29,693 nt of DNA, taken from the NCBI GenBank assembly GCA_021767625.1, contig JAASTB010000003.1:1-29693 (forward strand), written 5' to 3'. Position 1 is the stretch's first letter. Each line of letters begins with the position of its first letter. The stretch comes from Wenzhouxiangella sp. Its GTDB lineage: Bacteria; Pseudomonadota; Gammaproteobacteria; Xanthomonadales; Wenzhouxiangellaceae. Shown here in pieces: positions 15,690 through 21,766 of the stretch. The position numbers and the translations under genes are program-made. The notes under the pieces were generated by a model. That model was not told the origin of the DNA and did not search any database. It worked only from the letters and a program-made list of their open reading frames with translations.

Positions 15690-15710
15690 CCGACCCGCCA
15701 ACACCAAGCT

Positions 15711-16628
15711 TCAGTCGCGCGGCCGCAGCGCCAGCACGACGCCGCCGGGCAGCGCCCCGACCAGGACCACCAGGCCATAGGCGACCGCCACGGCCGCGCC
15801 CTGCTCGGCCGGCAATCCCAACGCAAGCCATACCGAGGCGGCGGCCGCCTCCCGGAAGCCCCAGCCGGCGACCGAAAACGGAATCAGCATCGACAACAGG
15901 ATCGGCAGGGCCACGGCCAGCAGGAGACCGAACGGCACGCCCACGCCGAGGCCGCGGGCTGCCAGGGCGAAGACCAGTGCGTAGCTGAACACCACGACCG
16001 AAGAGGCGGCCAGTTGCCGCGGCCAGGCAGTCGGCGAGAGCAGCGCCAGGTGCAGCTCACGACGCAGCAAGCGCCAGCGATCCGGCCAGCGTCGCGCCGC
16101 CGCCACCGCCCCCACAAGCACCAATGTCGCGGCCAGTACCGGCCAGACCCAGGCACCCCCGGACGATGTGAGGACCGGCGCCAAGATCTCGCGCCAGGCC
16201 GGCACCAGGGCCAACACGGACAGGGTTGCCAGGGCCACCACCACCTGCCCGGAAGCGCGCTCGATGACCACCGCGCGCCAGGCCGGCCCGACCGCTTCGC
16301 TCTGCCGCGCGTGCCGATACGCGCGCAGCGCGTCGCCCGCCACGCCACCGGGCATCACCTGATTGACGAACGACGCCAGGTAATAGTCACCGACCGCGCG
16401 CGGCCACGACAATGGTACGCCGAGCCGGGCCGAAGTAAATCGCCAGCGCCAGGCGGAAACGAAGGTCTGGAGCACGGTAACGGCCAGCGCTGCGGCAAGC
16501 GGCCACGGCGCCACACGGGAGACCTCAGCCACGACCCGAGCGGGATCGAGCCACCAGGCCAGGATACAGAGAAGGCCCAGGCTGGACGCCCAGCGCAACG
16601 CCAGGATGCCGGTGCGCCCCTCAGTCAC
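15711..16628 (-). CDS. LPG-synthase-TM / UPF0104 family integral membrane protein
   Basis: 305 residues, about eight hydrophobic helices. It has the family pattern with a conserved loop DYYLASFVNQVMPGGVAGDALRAYRH (about 80-105) and a C-terminal SVAGWGFREAAAA segment. PF03706 proteins include the membrane half of lysyl-phosphatidylglycerol synthase/flippase and archaeal AglD-like proteins; many occur beside glycosyltransferases and probably move or modify lipid-linked compounds. A GTG start at 16628 is chosen because it overlaps the upstream methyltransferase stop by 8 nt. Upstream codons in the frame lie inside the methyltransferase gene. Last gene of the five-gene leftward operon. The transport role is inferred. 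Confidence 0.85.
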   Translation of the reverse strand: MTEGRTGILALRWASSLGLLCILAWWLDPARVVAEVSRVAPWPLAAALAVTVLQTFVSAWRWRFTSARLGVPLSWPRAVGDYYLASFVNQVMPGGVAGDALRAYRHARQSEAVGPAWRAVVIERASGQVVVALATLSVLALVPAWREILAPVLTSSGGAWVWPVLAATLVLVGAVAAARRWPDRWRLLRRELHLALLSPTAWPRQLAASSVVVFSYALVFALAARGLGVGVPFGLLLAVALPILLSMLIPFSVAGWGFREAAAASVWLALGLPAEQGAAVAVAYGLVVLVGALPGGVVLALRPRD

Positions 16629-17472
16629 AGGCGCCCGGTAGTGCCAGAACGTCGACGTGGCCGACCCCGAGCCCGATCGCTCCGTCGGCCAGCGCATCCA
16701 GGCGCTCGCTCCGCCAGCTGCCGATCCGCGCCGAATCGCCCGGTGAGATCTCACTGGCCGCCCGCGCCCAGTCCTCGATCAGGGCCGCTGCGAGTCGGAG
16801 GCTGCCGGCCTCGCCGGCTGCAAGCCGCCAGTCGCTTTGCTCGACCCGGACCTCCAGGCCGGCGTCGCGGAGGGCAGCGGGAAGTAAAGAAGCGGCCTCG
16901 GGACCCAGCGCCTCGCCAAGCCCCTTGGCCCGGCGCTGGTGGCGATTGAACAGATCGACCATCTCTCGATCCGATGCGTCCATGATCGGCCGACCGGAGG
17001 AATCCTGGAACCAGCGACGCCCATCGACCGTCAAGGCGAAAAGTCCCGCCGCACCGCAGCGCACCAGCCGCCTCGCCAGGGTCTCGATCCATTGGCGCGA
17101 GACGAGGTCGAAGAGCGCCGAGGCCGTCACCAGGCCGACACCATCGAAGCACGTAGAAGGCAGCGCGTTCAGGTCGATACATCGCGTCTCGACGCTCACT
17201 TCGACGACCCCGGCACCCGGCGCCGGCCCAACATGCCCGATCAGAGCCGGGTCGTGGTCGACCAGCAGCCAGTCCTGCGCGATCGAAAGGCGCGGCGACA
17301 ACCAGCGCATGTTGCTGCCCGTACCGGCGCCCAGGTCGACGATGCGCAAGCGGTCCCGGCCCGCCAGTTCTCGATCGAGCCTTTCGGCCAGCCCCGCCGC
17401 GCGCGCGGCATGATCGACGGGCTCTCGCAAGGCCAGCCAATCCAGGTCGAAGTGGTCGGCATCTGCAGCCAT
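16621..17472 (-). CDS. Class I SAM-dependent methyltransferase
   Basis: 283 residues. Motif I IVDLGAGTGSNMRW (about 44-57), the acidic residue after strand 2 (LLVDHDP), and VGLVTASALFDLVS in the motif-III region mark a Rossmann methyltransferase. The substrate pocket (WFQDSSGRPIMDASDREMVDLFN) is not one I recognise. The start MAADAD is chosen because its ATG overlaps the stop of the upstream glycosyltransferase (ATGA at 17469-17472). The 3' end overlaps the next gene by 8 nt, so translation is likely coupled. It probably methylates an intermediate of the pathway encoded here. The acceptor atom is unknown. Confidence 0.85.
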   Translation of the reverse strand: MAADADHFDLDWLALREPVDHAARAAGLAERLDRELAGRDRLRIVDLGAGTGSNMRWLSPRLSIAQDWLLVDHDPALIGHVGPAPGAGVVEVSVETRCIDLNALPSTCFDGVGLVTASALFDLVSRQWIETLARRLVRCGAAGLFALTVDGRRWFQDSSGRPIMDASDREMVDLFNRHQRRAKGLGEALGPEAASLLPAALRDAGLEVRVEQSDWRLAAGEAGSLRLAAALIEDWARAASEISPGDSARIGSWRSERLDALADGAIGLGVGHVDVLALPGACD

Positions 17473-18545
17473 CAAGCGACCTCTTGCAGCGCGGCGGCGA
17501 AGGCGTCCCCTGCCGCCGACCAGTCCTGCAGGGCTTCGCGGCGGGCCGCGGCGCATCGAGTCAGGCGATCGCGCAGCGCCGCATCGTCAAGCCATCGCTG
17601 CAAGGCCGATCGCAGGGCCTCGACATCGTCCGGTTCGACCTTCAGGCAGCAGTCGCCGGGTGCAGTTTCGGCCAGCGCGCCCCCGGTGGTCGTGATCATC
17701 GGCAGGCCGCGGGCCAGCGATTCGCTCACCACCATGCCGTAACCCTCGTAGTGCGAAGGCAACAGGCAGACCGAGGCACTCCGGTACTCGGCGGCCAGCG
17801 CAGCCGAATCGCATTCGCCGGTGCACTCGATCCGACCTGCAAGGCCCGTTTCCGCGATCAGCTCCGCGACTCGGCCGGCGTAAGCGGTATCGCGCTGCCT
17901 CGAGCCCGCCAGGACACAATGCCAGTCGCGCCCCGTCAGTCCGGCCAGGGCGCGAACCAGGACATCCTGCCCCTTGCGCGGGGTGAGGCTCGCGACGCAG
18001 AGCAATCGCTGCGCTCCGGGCCGCTCGCGGCCCGACAGGCGCGCCTCGACCGACGTCGACAGGGGCGCGCGATCCACTCCGGGCTCGACCACGCGCGGCG
18101 CCCGCTCGGTGAGACCCAGCCTCGTCAGCCGGCTGGCCGTGAACGGGCTGGTCACGATGATGCCGCGGCACGCGTTCAACGCACGGCGCTCCGATTCGAG
18201 GAAACGCTCACGGCGAGCTGACTCGATTCCGGTCTCGTCGGCAAGCGGATGATGAACCAGGGCCGTGATGGCCAATCGGTCGGCGTGTCGGGAAACAACA
18301 TCGGGCAAGCCGCCGAGCGCCAGGCCGTCGATCACCACGCGGGCACCGTCGGGCAGGCTGTCGAGCGCGCCGGACAGCGACTCGGCGGCGCGATCGTCGG
18401 TATCGGGGAAGCGCCCCGCCAGGCCGACCACCTCGACCGACCAGCCCAACTGCCGCAGTTGTCGCACGACCTGCGCATCGTAGAGATAGCCGCCGGTGCG
18501 CTGGCCGGGGTCGCCGGGCACGATGAAAGTCGCCGAGAGACTCAA
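17472..18545 (-). CDS. GT4 family glycosyltransferase
   Basis: 357 residues, GT-B fold. N-terminal domain: FIVPGDPGQRTGGYLYD, with a Gly-rich acceptor-side loop. C-terminal domain: LLCVASLTPRKGQDVLVRAL and the retaining-GT motif E-x7-E in HYEGYGMVVSESLARGLPMI. It uses a nucleotide sugar to glycosylate a small molecule, lipid or glycan. It overlaps the upstream PTPS-like gene by 4 nt and the downstream methyltransferase by 1 nt, so these are coupled. Being locked between a pterin-fold gene and a methyltransferase suggests the acceptor is the pathway's own product. The donor sugar is unknown. Confidence 0.9.
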   Translation of the reverse strand: MSLSATFIVPGDPGQRTGGYLYDAQVVRQLRQLGWSVEVVGLAGRFPDTDDRAAESLSGALDSLPDGARVVIDGLALGGLPDVVSRHADRLAITALVHHPLADETGIESARRERFLESERRALNACRGIIVTSPFTASRLTRLGLTERAPRVVEPGVDRAPLSTSVEARLSGRERPGAQRLLCVASLTPRKGQDVLVRALAGLTGRDWHCVLAGSRQRDTAYAGRVAELIAETGLAGRIECTGECDSAALAAEYRSASVCLLPSHYEGYGMVVSESLARGLPMITTTGGALAETAPGDCCLKVEPDDVEALRSALQRWLDDAALRDRLTRCAAARREALQDWSAAGDAFAAALQEVA

Positions 18546-18940
18546 ATATCCGACTCGTAGGCTGCCCGGGCGACGTGCGACTCATGCAGCTCCACGCGCA
18601 GGCGAGTGAGCCCCCGGCCGGTCGGTCCCAGGCGGCCGTTCTCGATCGCTTCAGCGAGCCGGTCGAAAACCACCCGCGCCATGAACTCGGTGGTCGTGTT
18701 GCGCCCCTCGAACTGCTCGAGCTCGTCGAGATTCTGGAAATTGAACTCGCCCAGTATCTCGCCCAGCACTTCGCTGGCCAGGCCGATGTCGACGACGAGG
18801 TCGTCGTCGTCGAGCTCGGGGCGCATGAAGCTGGCCTCGACGACATAGGTGGCGCCGTGAAGTTTGCGCGCCGGGCCGAAAATCTCGCCTGTGAAACTGT
18901 GGGCGATCATGAAATGGTCGCGAACGGTGAGTGAAAACAT
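18542..18940 (-). CDS. Divergent 6-pyruvoyl-tetrahydropterin synthase/QueD-family protein lacking canonical catalytic residues
   Basis: 132 residues, a full-length single T-fold domain. Compared from memory with E. coli QueD, the zinc His in AHSF is kept (His14) and the first His of HGH is kept (His28), but the second is Ala30 (LHGAT). The catalytic Cys is Ala24 (FGPARK), and the catalytic Asp-His of LDHxxLN is Asn67-Phe68 (FNFQNLD). The substrate-anchoring Glu is kept (Glu120 in LHESH), as is the NTTTEF segment. Two extra His flank that Glu (119, 122). It probably still binds a pterin- or pyrimidine-like ring but cannot use standard PTPS/QueD chemistry. Second gene of the leftward operon, 29 nt after the dehydrogenase and overlapping the GT4 gene. 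No other queuosine genes are near. Confidence 0.85.
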   Translation of the reverse strand: MFSLTVRDHFMIAHSFTGEIFGPARKLHGATYVVEASFMRPELDDDDLVVDIGLASEVLGEILGEFNFQNLDELEQFEGRNTTTEFMARVVFDRLAEAIENGRLGPTGRGLTRLRVELHESHVARAAYESDI

Positions 18941-18969
18941 CCTGGTTCCTGGGTTGCAGTGGTTGGAGA

Positions 18970-19944
18970 TCAGTCGTAGTCGACCCGGTGGCAGAGGACC
19001 TCACCCCTGCCGGCAAGCAGGCCGGGCAGGTCCTCGGGCAGGCTCTCGAAGCCGCTGGCCCCCGATATCAGGGAATCCAGCGCAGAATCGGCGAGCAGGC
19101 GAAGCGCCAGCGACAGTCGCCGGCGATGATCCCAGCGCGGCCGGCGATCGGGCGGCAACTGCCCCACCTGGCTGCCGACCAGCGACAACCTGCGCGAATG
19201 AAACGCCTCGCCCAGCGGCACGGCGGGCCGCTCATTGCCGTACCAGCTCATTTCCACGACACGAGCCTGGTTTCCGGCCAGGCCCAGGGCGGTCGCCAGG
19301 CCGGCCTCGCTTGCGCTGGCGTGGACCACCACATCCCGCTCGCCTTCAGCGCCCTCCGGCGCGGCAAAGGTCACGCCCAGGGCCTCGGCCAGGGCCTGTC
19401 GCCCCGGCGCCACGTCGACGAGCGCGACCTCTGTGCCCGGCACGCGGCCGGCTAGCCAGGCGACCAGGGCACCGACCACCCCGGCGCCCACCACCGTCAC
19501 CCGGTCGCCCGGACCGATGCGGGCGTCCCACACGCCGTTGAGCGCCGTCTCCATATTGGCCGCCAGCACGGCCCGGTCGGCGGGTACGCCGTCGGGCAGC
19601 GGCGCCACGGCATCGGAAGGAACCACGAAGCGATCCTGATGGGGATGCAGGCAGAACACGGTTCGCCCCACGAGCCCCTCCTCGCCCGCATCGACACGGC
19701 CCACTGCGCAGTAGCCGTACTTCACGGGGGCGGGAAAGTCGCCCCGCTGGAAGGGCGCGCGCATGCGCTGATGCTCCGATTCGGGCACACGGCCGTTGAA
19801 AACCAGCGACTCGGTACCCCGGCTGATGCCGGAATGCAGGGCACGAACGGCCACTTCGCCCTTTTTCGGCCGGGGCAAGGGCTCCTCGCGGATCTCGCCG
19901 CGACCGGGCGCAGCGATCCAGAAGGCACGGGCGGTTTCGGTCAT
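18970..19944 (-). CDS. MDR-superfamily dehydrogenase lacking zinc ligands
   Basis: 324 residues. GroES-like N-terminal half with the segment LHSGISRGTESLVF (about 36-49), where zinc alcohol dehydrogenases would have their first zinc Cys; this pattern is shared with BchC-type dehydrogenases. The Rossmann half starts at VTVVGAGVVGALVAWLAG (about 149-166), followed by the acidic strand end VALVDV. Neither catalytic nor structural zinc ligands are visible. It likely oxidises or reduces a side chain on a cyclic substrate using NAD(P). First gene of the leftward operon; AAGGGA lies about 10 nt before its ATG. The gap to the divergent CDP-alcohol phosphatidyltransferase is 98 nt. No photosynthesis genes are seen, so it is not called bchC. 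Confidence 0.85.
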   Translation of the reverse strand: MTETARAFWIAAPGRGEIREEPLPRPKKGEVAVRALHSGISRGTESLVFNGRVPESEHQRMRAPFQRGDFPAPVKYGYCAVGRVDAGEEGLVGRTVFCLHPHQDRFVVPSDAVAPLPDGVPADRAVLAANMETALNGVWDARIGPGDRVTVVGAGVVGALVAWLAGRVPGTEVALVDVAPGRQALAEALGVTFAAPEGAEGERDVVVHASASEAGLATALGLAGNQARVVEMSWYGNERPAVPLGEAFHSRRLSLVGSQVGQLPPDRRPRWDHRRRLSLALRLLADSALDSLISGASGFESLPEDLPGLLAGRGEVLCHRVDYD

Positions 19945-20042
19945 CGATCGGATTTCCCTTGCTATGGCACGCCAATCATCACGATAACCCAGTGAGGGCG
20001 ACGTTGACGCACCGGCCCGGCGCGATGTGGCACGATAAATTC

Positions 20043-20768
20043 ATGAAAGGCAAGGGCATCGGGTTCGACCTGTGCGCCGGCGCGATCCTCACCGCCGGCC
20101 TGTCGGCCTGGCTGGCCGAGGCCTGGCGGGGAAACGGCTGGCCCGTCCTCGGCGGATTGGCGGCCTACGCACTACTCGTCGCGATCATCACGAGCTTCCG
20201 GTCGGACCGGAAGCTGTCGGGCTGGGCCAACCGGGCGACCCTGCTTCGCGCCGTGATCGTCTGCGCGCTGGCCGGGGCATTGATCGAACCGGCACTGTTT
20301 CTGGAAAGGGCCTGGGCGGTCATCGCGCTCACTCTCATCGCCCTGCTGCTCGACGGCCTCGACGGCTGGCTGGCCCGCCGTTTCGAGGAAAGCAGCGCAT
20401 TCGGGGCGCGCTTCGACATGGAAACCGACGCCGCGCTGATCCTGGTGTTGTGCGTCGCTCTGTGGCTCTCCGGGCTGGCGCCGGCCTGGGTGCTGGCGAT
20501 CGGCCTGATGCGCCCGGTCTTCGTGTTGGCCGGCCTGCTGCTGCCCTGGCTGTCGCGCCCCCTGCCCGAGCGCTTCCGCCGCAAGCTCGTCTGCGTCGTC
20601 CAGGTCGGTGCATTGCCGACCGCCCTGGTGCCTTTCCTGCCCGAAGCCCTCCGTGTCACGCTTCTGGCGGGCGCGCTGCTCGCGCTGGCTGTTTCCTTCG
20701 CCCTCGATTCGACCTGGCTGTATCGTCATCGCCGGGCTTCCCACCGTACGCAATGGAGGATGCCATGA
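20043..20768 (+). CDS. CDP-alcohol phosphatidyltransferase family membrane protein
   Basis: 241 residues with about six membrane helices. The family signature DG-x2-AR-x8-G-x3-D-x3-D is exact (DGWLARR, then FGARFDMETD, about residues 105-127), so it should move a phosphatidyl or similar phospho group from a CDP-alcohol to an acceptor alcohol in the inner membrane. The product class (PG-phosphate, PI-phosphate or another) cannot be told. The ATG at 20043 is used; an in-frame ATG at 20025 is possible, and neither has a strong ribosome site. Divergent from the dehydrogenase operon. Its stop overlaps the yceI start (ATGA at 20765-20768), so the two are coupled. Confidence 0.88.
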   Translation: MKGKGIGFDLCAGAILTAGLSAWLAEAWRGNGWPVLGGLAAYALLVAIITSFRSDRKLSGWANRATLLRAVIVCALAGALIEPALFLERAWAVIALTLIALLLDGLDGWLARRFEESSAFGARFDMETDAALILVLCVALWLSGLAPAWVLAIGLMRPVFVLAGLLLPWLSRPLPERFRRKLVCVVQVGALPTALVPFLPEALRVTLLAGALLALAVSFALDSTWLYRHRRASHRTQWRMP

Positions 20769-21364
20769 AAGCCCTTTCCACGGTCCGCACCGCCCTGACG
20801 ACACTCATCCTCGCCTCGTCAATGCCCGCGCTGGCCGAGGACGCCCGATACCGCATCGACGAAGATCATTTCTCGATCGGATTCCTGGTCGAACACATCG
20901 GCTATGCCGACACGCTCGGGCAGTTCCTGGAGGCGGGGGGAAGCTTCGTCTACGACGAGGAAGCCAACGAACTGCGCGAGGGCGAAGTGCTCGTGCAGGC
21001 CGACAGCGTCTTCACCAACCACGACCGGCGCGACGATCATCTCCGCGACGATGATTTCCTCAACGCCGACCGGTACGCAACGATCCGTTTCGAGGCTACC
21101 GACTGGCAGCCCACGGACGACGACCCCAGGCACGGCACGCTCGAAGGGCAGCTCACCCTCCTCGGGGAAACCCGCCCCGTCTCACTGGACGTGACCCTCA
21201 ACAAGACTGCCGAGTATCCGTTCGGCCACGGTAAATACACGCTGGGAGTGTCCGCCCGGACCACCATCCGCAGGAGCGAATGGGGCATGACCTACGGCGT
21301 CGAGCGAGGCCTCGTCGGCGATGAGGTGGAGTTGATCTTCGAGTTCGAGGCGATCCGGGAGTAG
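20765..21364 (+). CDS. YceI family periplasmic lipocalin-like protein
   Basis: 199 residues. A signal peptide (about 1-24, ending PALA) precedes a YceI domain: YRIDEDHFSIGFLVEHIGY, FTNHDRRDDHLRDDDFLNADRYATIRFEAT, LTLLGETRPVSLDVTLN and EWGMTYG. YceI proteins form a beta-barrel that binds isoprenoid quinones or other polyisoprenoids in the periplasm. GGAGG (20755-20759) sits 5 nt before the ATG, inside the end of the upstream gene, and the ATG overlaps that gene's stop. Coupling to a CDP-alcohol phosphatidyltransferase suggests a lipid-related partner, but this is inference. Confidence 0.93.
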   Translation: MKALSTVRTALTTLILASSMPALAEDARYRIDEDHFSIGFLVEHIGYADTLGQFLEAGGSFVYDEEANELREGEVLVQADSVFTNHDRRDDHLRDDDFLNADRYATIRFEATDWQPTDDDPRHGTLEGQLTLLGETRPVSLDVTLNKTAEYPFGHGKYTLGVSARTTIRRSEWGMTYGVERGLVGDEVELIFEFEAIRE

Positions 21365-21384
21365 TGGGTCGAGTCGATTTTGAC

Positions 21385-21472
21385 GGTCAGCGGTTCGAAT
21401 CGGGGCCATAGAAACGAAAAAGCCCCGCACAGGTGCGAGGCTTCTCCTGAATATGGTGCCGGTGAACGGATT
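21385..21472. repeat. 88-bp direct repeat copy A (partial tRNA-Thr 3' end plus downstream flank)
   Basis: Matches 21561-21648 with about 4 mismatches in 88. It contains the last part of the tRNA-Thr sequence with its CCA, the tRNA terminator hairpin, and an inverted copy of the T-arm. Looser similarity continues for about 15-20 bp to the left. It has no anticodon arm, so it is a tRNA 3'-end fragment and not a tRNA gene. It looks like a tandem duplication or an old tRNA-site integration scar. Confidence 0.85.
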
Positions 21473-21477
21473 GCTGC

Positions 21478-21543
21478 GGCCGCTGCGCGGCCTTGCCCTT
21501 CGGGCTGTCGCTGCGCGACAGCGTCAGCGCGCTACGCGCGCTG
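21478..21543. repeat. cluster of short GC-rich hairpins between the direct repeats
   Basis: Four consecutive small palindromes: GGCCGC/GCGGCC (21478-21492), GCCC/GGGC (21495-21505), GCTGTCG/CGACAGC (21504-21522) and CAGCGCG/CGCGCTG (21525-21543). They fill the spacer between the two 88-bp repeats. The arrangement resembles REP-like extragenic palindromes. Confidence 0.65.
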
Positions 21544-21560
21544 GTCGAACCGATTGTGAT

Positions 21561-21629
21561 GGTCAGCGGTTCGAATCGGGGCCATAGAAACGAAAAAGCC
21601 CCGCAAAGGTGCGAGGCTTCTTCTAAATC

Positions 21630-21648
<19 letters not shown>
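21561..21648. repeat. 88-bp direct repeat copy B (contiguous with the intact tRNA-Thr)
   Basis: Partner of 21385-21472. Its left end holds GGTCAGCGGTTCGAATC (21561-21577), an exact inverted copy of the tRNA T-arm at 21645-21661. It then carries the terminator and runs into the 3' end of the intact tRNA gene. Confidence 0.85.
21595..21623 (-). terminator. intrinsic terminator of tRNA-Thr
   Basis: Read on the minus strand just after the tRNA CCA: AAGCCTCGCA, loop CCTT, TGCGGGGCTT, then TTTC. The 10-bp stem has one G-U pair and a T-run. A near-identical copy lies in repeat A at about 21415-21443. Confidence 0.8.
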
Positions 21649-21705
<57 letters not shown>

Positions 21706-21720
21706 GACGGCAAGCGCGGG

Positions 21721-21750
21721 ATTATACCTATTCCGGGGTCGACCTGTCAC
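21721..21750 (-). promoter_or_regulatory. promoter of tRNA-Thr
   Basis: On the minus strand: GTGACA (21745-21750), 18-nt spacer, perfect TATAAT (21721-21726), then a GC-rich discriminator (CCCGCG) typical of stringently controlled stable-RNA promoters. The tRNA begins 15 nt after the -10 box. A small inverted repeat (CCGGGGT at 21733-21739, ACCCCGG at 21749-21755) overlaps it and could mark the end of the ppc transcript, though it has no T-run. Confidence 0.8.
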
Positions 21751-21766
21751 CCCGGCAACTGCTCGA

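Noticed and set aside
18542..18940. Annotation as QueD (queuosine synthesis)
   Set aside because: The catalytic Cys, the Asp-His pair and one zinc His are missing, and no queC, queE or queF lies nearby.
18970..19944. BchC and a photosynthesis cluster
   Set aside because: Only the SGISRGTE pattern is shared; there are no bacteriochlorophyll, carotenoid or reaction-centre genes in the window.
21385..21472. Second tRNA gene
   Set aside because: Only the 3' portion is present; there is no anticodon arm, D arm or 5' acceptor strand.
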